NCBI GenBank assembly: GCA_946480295.1
Contig: CAMLIT010000012.1
Coordinates: forward strand, 1 to 59,615
Length of the DNA: 59,615 nucleotides
Source of the DNA: an uncultured Gemmatimonadota bacterium
Lineage (GTDB): Bacteria; Gemmatimonadota; Gemmatimonadetes; Gemmatimonadales; Gemmatimonadaceae
Direction of reading: 5' to 3'
Shown here: positions 33,956 through 41,836 of the stretch, piece after piece
Layout: each line of letters begins with the position of its first letter
Numbering within the stretch: the stretch's first letter is position 1
Notes under the pieces: generated by a model
Told to the model about the DNA's origin: nothing
Seen by the model: only the letters and a program-made list of their open reading frames with translations
Databases searched by the model: none
Program-made: the position numbers and the translations under genes

Positions 33956-34498
33956 ATGCAGTCCTCCAGCTTCCGCTCGCTGCTCGCGACACTCCCCAAG
34001 CATCCGTCCCCGGACGACCTGGCGCCCGTCGCCGAGGAGCTCGCGCGTGCCTGTCAGGGCCGCGCGCAACCGCGCAAGAGTCTCGCGCTCTTCCTGCGCA
34101 ATGCAAAGGACGTCGCTCCGGCCGCCGTGCTGCGCGCGATCTCCGAGCAGGTGATAGAGATGATCGAGCGCCAGATCACGGCCACCCCGGCGGCAGTGCC
34201 GATGCTTCAGGCCGTGTGGCTGGACATCAACGAAGCGGCCCGTGTGCTCGTGCTGCATCGGGCGACGCTGACCGAGCGGGTGAAGCTGCCCGAGTACCGC
34301 TACCTGTACGGCTGGCCGTACTGGGACGGGCACCAGTGGTGGTTCTCGCCGACGGCGCTCGACCCCGCCACGCGCGTCGAGTTCCTCGCGCGGCTGCCGA
34401 AGCGCGAGCCCGACGCCCACGTGGCCATGCTCCCGACCTGGTGCGTGCGGCAGGCCGCGGAGCAGGAGACCCCGGGAGCGTCGGCGAGGACGGCGTAG
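33956..34498 (+). CDS. Helix-turn-helix protein
   Basis: 180 residues. Residues 1-80 are helical and basic, followed by LDINEAARVLVLHRATLTERV, a MerR/excisionase-like helix-turn-helix, and an aromatic wing (YLYGWPYWDGHQWWF). Such proteins serve as excisionases or element regulators. It precedes the large recombinase, so a recombination directionality role is possible (inference). Ribosome site is weak. Confidence 0.65.
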   Translation: MQSSSFRSLLATLPKHPSPDDLAPVAEELARACQGRAQPRKSLALFLRNAKDVAPAAVLRAISEQVIEMIERQITATPAAVPMLQAVWLDINEAARVLVLHRATLTERVKLPEYRYLYGWPYWDGHQWWFSPTALDPATRVEFLARLPKREPDAHVAMLPTWCVRQAAEQETPGASARTA

Positions 34499-34786
34499 TA
34501 TGGCCGCTGCGCGAGGTCAGCGCCGTCGAGGGGCGCCGCCAACGTGGTATCGGGTCGAAACCCATCGTTCTGCCCCGAAGTCGCAGAACTCCGCGCACAA
34601 CAGCGAGTTCGCTCGCCTAACGAAGTAGGCCAACAGCGACACCTACGGGCGGTACGACTCGAGAAGCCGCTACTACAAACCAGCCGGGTAGAGTGACAAC
34701 ACCAAGCCGATTCTGCACATCCGACCGACTTCTGCCCAGAACCCTTCGAGCACCCCCCGTACTACAGTCCCCTCACCGAACCTTCC

Positions 34787-37414
34787 ATGTCGCCCGACCC
34801 TGAGAAGCCCCACCCGATGTATCCCGCCCTCGAGCGCGCCGCCATCGCCGCGTGGAGCGGCGAGCTGCCCTTCAGCCAGCGCGCCCTCGCCGAGGCGCTC
34901 GCCCCCGAGCTGGGCGAGGATCCCACGCGCATCGCGCAGGCGCTGCCGCACTATCTCGACGTGCTCGGCCGCCAGGGCGTGTACGCGAGCCAGCGCGCCC
35001 GCTTCGGCGCGAAGACGCACGGGCCGGGGCAGCTCGGCAGCCCCCAGTGCTTCAACTGGTCGCCGGTCGCGCCACACGAGGCGACGCTCCGGCACGTCAT
35101 CGCGCCCTTCCTCGCAGACGACGGCGTGGCGACGCACCGCAAGCACGCCCTCCGCTCCGCCCTGCGCTTCGGTCTCGAGCTTCCGGTGAAGTGCGCGGAC
35201 GACGTGCTGCTGAACGCGTGCGACGCCGTGCCGGCCGCGGAGCTCTACGCGCTGCCCGGGCGCGTGCACGACGCGGCGCGGTCGCGCCCGGAGCCGCTTT
35301 CCCCGCAGACGGCGCAGAACCACCGCTCGGCGATCAGGGGCGCGATGCGCTACGCGGCCGAGCGGCGCCTCGTGCCCATCATATTCCCGCAGCTCTGGTC
35401 GGACGACGCCTGGGAGCGCGACAAGGACCGCTGGTTCGCGCTCGAGCCGAACGGGCCCACCCCGCAGAAGGTCATGACGTGGCGCTCGGCGTGGACCACA
35501 TTCGGGCAGACCTTCGCGGCGATGCACCCCGATCTGCCGAACGAGCTCTCCTCGGTCACGCGCGACATCGCCGAGGAGGTCATCACGCGCATGCAGGTCC
35601 AGGACGGCCGGTACGCGATGGGTTACCAAGTGCGCGCGGCGCTCCGGCACCTGGCCGCCCGGCACGGCGTCGGGCCTTTCGTCGAGCCCTCGCCCGTGGA
35701 CGCGTTCTTCGTCGAGACGCCGAGCGGGCCGCGTCCGGCGCTGTACCTGCGCGGCGCGAACGGCGCGGCGGGCGACGGCGACTGGGACGCCTTCTTCCGG
35801 CTCCTCGCCGAGCACGGGTTGCCGTCCGAGTTGACCGAGTTCCTTCGCTGGTACCGCGAGTACGTGACGCTGCCCGGGAAAGAGATCATCACGCGCAAGG
35901 AGAAGTTCCCGCCGCGCCGTGAGCGCACGCTGCTTGACGAGAACACCCTCAACGAGCGGCTCATGGCGCTTCGTGCCTTTCTCGGCGCCGCGATCTACGA
36001 GCTGAAGCCCGAGGCCGATGCGCCGGCGCTCGGCCTCGCCCTCGATCCCGCAACGCTCACGCCCGAGGTGATCTTCGGCGCGCGTTTCGCGGCCATCCTC
36101 GGGGCCATGGTCGCCTGGTGGGACGCCCGGGCCGCGCTCCTGCCGCGCGGCGCGATCGGCAAGAGCGGGAGCGGCGCGCTCCGACAGATGGTCATCGGCC
36201 TGGGCATGGTCGCGCTCGCGCTGTACGAGCGCCTCCGGCACCAGCGGCGTCTGCGCATCGCCACCGAGACCACGCCGAGCGGCAAGGAGCGTGTGGACTG
36301 GCGCGGGGAGGAGGAGGTGCAGAAGTCGTCGGCCGAGGCGGCGGCCTGGGACGCGTACCGGGACGCTGGCCGGATGGCGGACGCACTGGCGGGCGATACG
36401 ACGGGGCGGAGCCAGGGGAGGCGGAAGAAGCGGAGCAACGACTTCAAGAACCTCCGTCGCATCGTCCAGAATACTCCGCCCTCGTACTGGATCGACCTGC
36501 TCCGCTCGATGCTGGAGCGGATGCGCAAGGCGAAGCGCGATCGCGAGGACCACGGCTACGCGTACCACAACGACGTCCTGAACGCGTTCCTTCTGGGCGT
36601 CCTCATCTCCACCGGCTGCCGCATCGAGGAGCTCTGTCACGTGCGCCTCGACATCCAGGCGAGCGAGCTGCGGTCGAAGCGCATCATCCGACTGCGCGCC
36701 ATCGACCGGAAGAACGGCAAGGACCACGAGGTGCTCGTACAGACCGAGTACGTGCCCGACGACCTCCTCTCGGAGTACCTCGACCGCTCGCGCCCGTGGT
36801 TCATCGCCGGTAAGCCGGTCGAGGAGGACGACGCAGCGCTGCGCCGGGTGCGCCGCCGCAAGAGCGCTCCGGGGAAGCGCGCCGCGGTGAAGCCGCACCA
36901 GTGGCTGTTCGTCAGCACCTCGGGGCGCGAGTTCGGGTGCCGTGAGGAGCATCCCGACGGGAAGGGCCGCCGGAAGAACGCCTTTAAGCGCCGCTGCGGG
37001 CAGGCGGGGCTGCGGTTCAAGGTGCAGATGTCCGCCGCGGCCCGCGAGGCGAAGATGGTGCTGCCGGGGAACCGCTACGAGTTCGGCCCGCACTCCGTGA
37101 GGGGCGCCTGCGGCTACGGCGTCTTCCTCATGCACGGCGACCAGGGCGTGCAGAAGGCCGCGCACTATCTCGGCGACGAGGAGGACACGGTGCGCGACGC
37201 GTACTCGAGCATCAACGGCATCCACGTCGACTCTTCCTGCCTCGTGGGGCTCGACATGGGGCCGCAGTTGAACACGCGCCGCCAGAGCGAGCGTGGCATT
37301 CGGCTCCATGCGCTGGTGGACGCGCTCGAGGTGGGCGCGGTCCAGGTACCTGAGTTCCTCCGGGCCGTCGCGGAGGTCCTCGACGGGCGCGGCGCCTGTC
37401 TCCAGGCCGCATAG
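34787..37414 (+). CDS. Large tyrosine recombinase/integrase
   Basis: 875 residues, about twice the usual length. The C-terminal third holds the catalytic residues: Arg612 in STGCRIEELCHV, His769 and Arg772 in GPHSVRGACG, His793 in AAHYLGD and the nucleophile Tyr806 in RDAYSSI. The gap His793-Tyr806 (13) is a little longer than usual (about 9). A helical core-binding-like domain lies at about 170-290 and a long unassigned region follows. A basic insertion sits between the catalytic segments (RRVRRRKSAPGKRA). It is the only recombinase in the window, so it is the best candidate for moving the island. Confidence 0.82.
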   Translation: MSPDPEKPHPMYPALERAAIAAWSGELPFSQRALAEALAPELGEDPTRIAQALPHYLDVLGRQGVYASQRARFGAKTHGPGQLGSPQCFNWSPVAPHEATLRHVIAPFLADDGVATHRKHALRSALRFGLELPVKCADDVLLNACDAVPAAELYALPGRVHDAARSRPEPLSPQTAQNHRSAIRGAMRYAAERRLVPIIFPQLWSDDAWERDKDRWFALEPNGPTPQKVMTWRSAWTTFGQTFAAMHPDLPNELSSVTRDIAEEVITRMQVQDGRYAMGYQVRAALRHLAARHGVGPFVEPSPVDAFFVETPSGPRPALYLRGANGAAGDGDWDAFFRLLAEHGLPSELTEFLRWYREYVTLPGKEIITRKEKFPPRRERTLLDENTLNERLMALRAFLGAAIYELKPEADAPALGLALDPATLTPEVIFGARFAAILGAMVAWWDARAALLPRGAIGKSGSGALRQMVIGLGMVALALYERLRHQRRLRIATETTPSGKERVDWRGEEEVQKSSAEAAAWDAYRDAGRMADALAGDTTGRSQGRRKKRSNDFKNLRRIVQNTPPSYWIDLLRSMLERMRKAKRDREDHGYAYHNDVLNAFLLGVLISTGCRIEELCHVRLDIQASELRSKRIIRLRAIDRKNGKDHEVLVQTEYVPDDLLSEYLDRSRPWFIAGKPVEEDDAALRRVRRRKSAPGKRAAVKPHQWLFVSTSGREFGCREEHPDGKGRRKNAFKRRCGQAGLRFKVQMSAAAREAKMVLPGNRYEFGPHSVRGACGYGVFLMHGDQGVQKAAHYLGDEEDTVRDAYSSINGIHVDSSCLVGLDMGPQLNTRRQSERGIRLHALVDALEVGAVQVPEFLRAVAEVLDGRGACLQAA

Positions 37415-37749
37415 CGGCGGGGACATCGCCGGGCCTTCCGCGCCTTTGGTCGGTTGGCGTGGGCCCGCGTCTGCCGGGAGAAGGCGAGGCACTGGTCGGG
37501 AGCTCGCGAAATGGTCGGCGATCGTCCGGAAATCGCCGAACCTCGCGTTGGCGTCGCCGAGCGAGACCGGGGACCTGCGGATACCAAGGAGCCGCTGGCT
37601 GGCGTAGGCCACAAGCATAGGCCTTGGTCACGCCAGGAAGCACCCCACCCTCGGCCGCGTATTGCGTACCGGGCAGGGGTGTTCATATATTTCGACCTCA
37701 GGTGTAGGGCGGGTTTTCTGAACACCCCTTGTGTAGAGGAGCCGGTCCC
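37415..37749. other. Intergenic region with a regulated promoter
   Basis: No gene seen in this 335-base stretch. It holds the promoter/operator of the following operon at 37662-37728. Confidence 0.5.
37662..37728 (+). promoter_or_regulatory. Sigma-70-like promoter flanked by a perfect inverted repeat
   Basis: TTGCGT (37662-37667), 18-base spacer, TATATT (37686-37691) give a promoter. GGGGTGTTCA (37676-37685), inside the spacer and touching the -10, and its exact complement TGAACACCCC (37719-37728) downstream form a 10-bp inverted repeat. A repressor bound to both would block the promoter. The XRE/ImmA protein encoded in the operon is the likely repressor. Confidence 0.68.
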
Positions 37750-38406
37750 ATGTCGGAGACGGTGCAGCTGTACGTTGATCCCGAGGACGCGGATGCACGG
37801 CTCCGCAGCCTCGGGCTGTCGCTGGTGATCGTGCACCAAGCGATGACGGCGGCGGAGATTGCGCGGAGCAGCTGCTCCGCGCTCAGCCCGCGCTGGTACC
37901 CGGGATCGGCGGCCTCGGCGCACGCCACGATCTCGCTTCGCGAACAGCTCGTTCCAGTCGGCTGGCGCGCCTGCGAGGACGGCGGCTATTCGACGACGGT
38001 CTCGCCGGCGAACATCGCGCTCGTCGTCGCGACGGGCGACGAAGCCACCGGCATGGCCAGCCGGTGCGCGGGGACGAAGTACCCGAAGGGCCCGGCCACC
38101 ATTCAGGCCGTGGTCCAGAACGTCACGCAGCTCGAGCTGGGCATCTACGAGGCCGGAGGTATCGTGGTGGGCCCGACCCAAACCACGGGGGCGCCCACGA
38201 CCTGGATGCTCCTGATCGCGCGAGCGGACGCCGAGGTGCGTGGCGAAGTGTCGCTTCCGGCCGGCATCGACGACGACGGCCGGGTGATCGTCTGGGAGGA
38301 GCGTATCCTGCTGCCCCCGCTCCCGCTCGATCGCGATCCCGATCTGGTGATCGCGCCGCCGCCGGGGCCAGAGTTTGACGTCAACGTCGTCCCACGTGTT
38401 AGCTGA
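37750..38406 (+). CDS. Hypothetical protein, first gene of the XRE-ImmA operon
   Basis: 218 residues, not recognised. The first half is mixed (VQLYVDPEDADARLRSLGL, helix with Cys residues); the second half is beta-rich and ends in an acidic, Pro-rich tail. No signal peptide. GAGGAG at 37735-37740 supports the ATG. Its stop overlaps the start of the XRE-ImmA gene, so the two are coupled and may act together, for example as the target or partner of the peptidase (inference). Confidence 0.75.
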   Translation: MSETVQLYVDPEDADARLRSLGLSLVIVHQAMTAAEIARSSCSALSPRWYPGSAASAHATISLREQLVPVGWRACEDGGYSTTVSPANIALVVATGDEATGMASRCAGTKYPKGPATIQAVVQNVTQLELGIYEAGGIVVGPTQTTGAPTTWMLLIARADAEVRGEVSLPAGIDDDGRVIVWEERILLPPLPLDRDPDLVIAPPPGPEFDVNVVPRVS

Positions 38407-39517
38407 CCTCGAGAACGCCTTCAATTCAAACCGTCTCTCCCTGGCGCGGCGCCGACGCGGGCTCACCCGTCGCGCGCTCGCCAGCGTGAGCGGCATCAGT
38501 GAGCGGAGTCTGGTCCTGTACGAACAGGGCACGCGCACGCCGACCACCGCGTTCGTTGAAGATCTCGCGCGCGCCCTGCAGTTCCCCGTCGGCTTCTTCA
38601 CGAGGTCTGGGCCGGAGCCGCTGGACGCCGCCGGAGTGAGCTTCCGCGCGATGACAAAGATGACCGCGAGCCAGCGTGATCGCGCCATCGCCGGCGGCGA
38701 GCTCGCGCTCGAGCTCAACGAGTGGCTGGAGCGAAACTTCTCGCTCCCGGCCCGCGCAATCCCCGACCTGCGACAGAGTGATCCCGAGACTGCGGCGAAC
38801 GCCCTGCGCACGCAGTGGGCGCTCGGCGACGCGCCGATCAGCAACATGGTCCGGCTCCTCGAGGCCAAGGGCGTCCGGGTGTTCTCGCTCGCCGAGGACT
38901 GCGTGGAGGTGGACGCGTTCTCGTTCTGGAAGGGCGAGCAGCCCTTCGTGTTCTTGAACACCGCGAAGTCGGCGGAGCGGAGCCGCTTCGATGCCGCCCA
39001 CGAGCTCGGCCATCTCGTGCTGCACCGCCATGGCGCACCAGGCGGTCGCGAGGCGGAGCGGGCCGCCGATCAGTTCGCGTCGGCGTTCCTCATGCCCCGC
39101 ACGAGCATCCTCGCGTACGCGCCGCGCATGGTCACTATCCCGACGCTCCTCCGGGCCAAGACCCACTGGAAGGTCGCCCTCGTCGCACTTCTACACCGGC
39201 TGCACGACGTTGGCCTCGTGTCCGACTGGCACTATCGGGCGCTGTGCATCGAGGTCCAGAAGCGCGGGTTCCGGAGGACCGAGCCGGAGCCGCTGCCGCG
39301 CGAAATGTCGGGCGTGTTCGAGAAGGTCTTCGCGTCGCTCCGTAGCGCGAAGCGATCGAAGCAGGACGTCGCGCGCGATCTCGCCGTTCCCGTCGCCGAA
39401 CTCAATGCCCTGGTGTTCGGGCTGATCGTCGCCGCCGTCGACGGAGGAGCTACTCGCCGCGCAGACGCTTCGACTGCGCCACGGCAGGCGCGCTCGCCGC
39501 TGAGCCTCCTCAGCTAG
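38396..39517 (+). CDS. XRE regulator fused to ImmA/IrrE metallopeptidase
   Basis: 373 residues from the GTG at 38396 (a TTG at 38375 is an alternative). The N-terminal helix-turn-helix (LSLARRRRGLTRRALASVSGISERSLVLYEQG) is followed from about residue 165 by the ImmA/IrrE zinc peptidase domain with the motif RFDAAHELGHLVLHRHG and the downstream ERAADQFASAFLMP. This family controls mobile elements and stress regulons by cleaving a repressor or toxin. It is encoded behind a promoter carrying a perfect inverted repeat. The C-terminal 90 residues carry a second small HTH-like region. Confidence 0.9.
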   Translation: MLADLENAFNSNRLSLARRRRGLTRRALASVSGISERSLVLYEQGTRTPTTAFVEDLARALQFPVGFFTRSGPEPLDAAGVSFRAMTKMTASQRDRAIAGGELALELNEWLERNFSLPARAIPDLRQSDPETAANALRTQWALGDAPISNMVRLLEAKGVRVFSLAEDCVEVDAFSFWKGEQPFVFLNTAKSAERSRFDAAHELGHLVLHRHGAPGGREAERAADQFASAFLMPRTSILAYAPRMVTIPTLLRAKTHWKVALVALLHRLHDVGLVSDWHYRALCIEVQKRGFRRTEPEPLPREMSGVFEKVFASLRSAKRSKQDVARDLAVPVAELNALVFGLIVAAVDGGATRRADASTAPRQARSPLSLLS

Positions 39518-39539
39518 ACGACACGACAGGTCTGCTCTG

Positions 39540-39764
39540 GTGACGACCACCAGCATGATCGTCGAACACGCCGGACGGCACGCCGTCGTCAGGCGCAGCG
39601 AGCGGCACCCGACGGATTACCTCTTCCTCGACGTCGACGAGGGCACGTACTTCCTCGGCGTGTTCGAGAAAGGGATGACGCGCGGCGACGTGAAGCGGAT
39701 GGCGGTGAAGTGGATGGAACGGCACGCGAACCGGAGGACCGAACGAGATGATGGAAGAGATTGA
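39540..39764 (+). CDS. Hypothetical small protein (74 aa)
   Basis: Not recognised. GTG start at 39540, with ATG 39555 as alternative. A strand-rich first half (VRRSERHPTDYLFLDVDEGTYFLGVF) and a basic helix (MKWMERHANRR-like). It overlaps the next gene by 17 bases. Confidence 0.55.
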   Translation: MTTTSMIVEHAGRHAVVRRSERHPTDYLFLDVDEGTYFLGVFEKGMTRGDVKRMAVKWMERHANRRTERDDGRD

Positions 39765-40050
39765 TGCCGCCGCGGAGAAATGCGACCTGTGCCGTCAGCC
39801 CGCTGCTCGGCGCCGGCGCGTCGAGCCGGATCGGTCGCTGTACGACATCGTCTGTCGCAGTTGCGGGGTGGTCTACCGCATCGGCGGCACCGCGGCGGCG
39901 ACGATGCTCCTCTGGCCCGAGGAGCGGCGGGACAAGGAGCGCGAACTCGCTCGGTCCATCAACGCCCGCGGATTCATTCACAGAATCGGCGGTCAGCCGG
40001 TCCACGACGACGAACATCTCCTCGACTCGCTAGGACCCGGCACGAGATGA
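39748..40050 (+). CDS. Zinc-ribbon small protein
   Basis: 100 residues. Two CxxC pairs (CDLCRQ and CRSCGVV), 20 residues apart, make a probable zinc ribbon. The remainder is helical and charged. It begins within the previous gene with GGACCGAACGAG before the ATG. Function unknown; zinc ribbons of this type bind nucleic acid or stabilise small regulators. Confidence 0.65.
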   Translation: MMEEIDAAAEKCDLCRQPAARRRRVEPDRSLYDIVCRSCGVVYRIGGTAAATMLLWPEERRDKERELARSINARGFIHRIGGQPVHDDEHLLDSLGPGTR

Positions 40051-40117
40051 TTCGCCGTCGCGCATCGCGTAGCGGGGGCGCTGCTCGACGCGCAGTCGCT
40101 CCGACGCCGGCGATGCC

Positions 40118-40609
40118 ATGAGCAGGGACGACCTCTACTCGATCGCCGTCCACGAGGCGGCACACGCCGTCGCGTCCGTGGTGCTGCACGTGCACCTCGT
40201 GTCTCTCACCACCATGCCGGACGACGAGCGGGGGACGTTGGGCGGCGCGAAGGTCCGGCACTGCGCGTCCGTGCGGGCTGGGACGGCGCCGGAGTGGCGC
40301 TTTCGCCGGCATATCCGTGTCGTGCTCGCCGGCGAGATCGCGTCAGCCAAGCTCGCCGGCCGGGATCCCGACTTCAGCCACGCGATACAGTCCAGTGACG
40401 CTCAGCATGCGGCCGAGTATGCGCTCGCGGCGGGGCTGGATCCCGCCGAGGCGATGCGAGAAGAGATGCCGCGCGCCCGGGCACTCGTCGAGGCGCACTG
40501 GCCGGCGATCCTGCGCGTGGCGGAAGCTGTCATCGACGCAGGGTGGCTGAGTGGCCGCGCCGTGCGCGCACTGGTCCGGCAGGCGAGCGCGAACGGGCAG
40601 CAGGGATGA
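40118..40609 (+). CDS. HExxH protein resembling the FtsH peptidase domain
   Basis: 163 residues. The N-terminal SIAVHEAAHAVASVVL is an HExxH zinc site in the M41/FtsH context, and a later Asp-rich segment (GRDPDFSHAIQSSDAQHAAEYAL) is placed like the third ligand. The AAA module and membrane helices of FtsH are missing. Such free-standing peptidase-like proteins occur on mobile elements; the substrate is unknown. Confidence 0.65.
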   Translation: MSRDDLYSIAVHEAAHAVASVVLHVHLVSLTTMPDDERGTLGGAKVRHCASVRAGTAPEWRFRRHIRVVLAGEIASAKLAGRDPDFSHAIQSSDAQHAAEYALAAGLDPAEAMREEMPRARALVEAHWPAILRVAEAVIDAGWLSGRAVRALVRQASANGQQG

Positions 40610-40674
40610 CCGGAGGCGGGAGCGAGACAACTCGGGCGACAGGGAGCCCGGGGCGACCCTAACCAGGAGGGCAG

Positions 40675-41145
40675 ATGGACTACGCACAAGCGTTCTGGGG
40701 CATCGAGTGCCCCAGCGAGGACTGTCGGGCGTTCGTGCCGCTGGTCGAGGACACGGGGCCGGCATCCGACCCGACGATGGGCGGCGGCGTCGGTGGCCAG
40801 GCGCAGTGCCGGTGCTGTGGCGCGCAGGTGATCAACCCGAAGGGGCCGTTCCGATCCGAGGACCTGCCGCTGCGCCCGGCGATGACGCCGCGCCCGCGCG
40901 CCCAGTGGCGGCCGTCGGTGGGGGAGCTGTCCGACGCGATCGTGCATCGGCTCGCCGCCCTGCCTAACGGCTACGCCGACACGCTGTCGCTCGATGATCT
41001 CGACTTCGCCCGCGTGCCAAGCACGATCCAGACCTTCCACTACGCCCTCTCCGACCTGCGGCGCGAGGGACGCGTGAAGTGCACGGAGATTCCCGACAGC
41101 GGCCGCGCGGCCCAGGTCCAGCTACTGCGCCTCACACATCTCTAG
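40675..41145 (+). CDS. Hypothetical Cys-rich protein with winged-helix-like end
   Basis: 156 residues. N-terminal Cys pattern (IECPSEDCRAF, then QCRCCGAQV) suggests a zinc-binding knuckle. The C-terminal half (VPSTIQTFHYALSDLRREGRVKCTEI) reads like a winged helix. AGGAGG at 40662-40667 supports the ATG. Confidence 0.65.
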   Translation: MDYAQAFWGIECPSEDCRAFVPLVEDTGPASDPTMGGGVGGQAQCRCCGAQVINPKGPFRSEDLPLRPAMTPRPRAQWRPSVGELSDAIVHRLAALPNGYADTLSLDDLDFARVPSTIQTFHYALSDLRREGRVKCTEIPDSGRAAQVQLLRLTHL

Positions 41146-41249
41146 GGTTGGCCACCGATCTCCGCGGGATGACGCGTCGCTGACGCACGGGCACCAGGCT
41201 GCCCGTGCATGCTCCCGCCACCGCACACCGCTGAAGGCCGGATCGCCCG

Positions 41250-41756
41250 CTACGCCGTCGCGCACATCGAGGCGGCGCTTGCCGTCATCGAACGGGCCGA
41301 GCGCATGCTGCGCTTGGTCGGCGTGCCGGTCAGCGATTCACTGGATGGGCCAGCCGGCGGTGGTGACCATCTGCACCGCGTCCTCTGTCCTGCCAGCAGC
41401 TTCGCGACAGCGGTCGCTAGGTCGCTCCACGTGAACGGCTTTTCCAGGAAGGGAAAGCCGTTGAAGGCCCCGAGCGACTCGAACACGCGCCGGCCGCGCA
41501 GCGCGCTGGCGTCGTACGCGGACATGACGAGCACGCGCAGCGGCTCCCGCTGGGCGCGCAGCGCATCGATGACGGCTTGGCTGCCCGGCTCCGGCAGCAC
41601 CGCGTCGAGCACCACCGGGTCGATCGCGTGCTCGCCGGGGGTGATCACCTCCACCGCCGCTGCGGCGTCGCTCGCCTCGAGCAGGTCATAGCCATCGCGC
41701 GACAGCATCTTGGCGATCGCCGCGCGGACCGCGTCGCGATCCTCGACCAGCAGAAT
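41250..41756 (-). CDS. Receiver-domain protein without a standard start codon
   Basis: The frame encodes ILLVEDRDAVRAAIAKMLSRDGY from 41756, then VVLDAVLPEPGS with the phospho-acceptor, VLVMSAYD and LEKPFTW with the switch Lys: a complete receiver domain and a paralogue of the protein at 58422 (shared LLVEDRDA/LVVEDHDA and LPEPGS/LPDPGS). No ATG, GTG or TTG exists between the in-frame upstream stop and the first strand; the first ATG (41708) would delete it. An AGGAGG site lies just before an ATA codon at 41774. The last 40 residues look like shadow sequence. Confidence 0.72.
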   Translation of the reverse strand: MLLVEDRDAVRAAIAKMLSRDGYDLLEASDAAAAVEVITPGEHAIDPVVLDAVLPEPGSQAVIDALRAQREPLRVLVMSAYDASALRGRRVFESLGAFNGFPFLEKPFTWSDLATAVAKLLAGQRTRCRWSPPPAGPSSESLTGTPTKRSMRSARSMTASAASMCATA

Positions 41757-41836
41757 GGTGGCTCGCTCGGATATGCTCCTCCTGGCGCGCCCGGGGGCGC
41801 GATCGAGTCATCACGAAACGAAGCCGATGCGCGCCG

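Noticed and set aside
31772..34498. SF1 helicase and HTH gene as a two-gene restriction-like defence system
   Set aside because: They are divergent, no nuclease or methylase domain is present, and the helicase has no attached effector.
34673..37618. A 981-codon open frame antisense to the large recombinase
   Set aside because: No recognisable domain and low-complexity Arg/Leu/Glu content, while the plus strand carries recombinase catalytic residues.
41209..41691. Plus-strand frame starting at 41209 with a helical first 45 residues
   Set aside because: Most of it is antisense to the receiver domain and no ribosome site is present; the first part may be coincidence.
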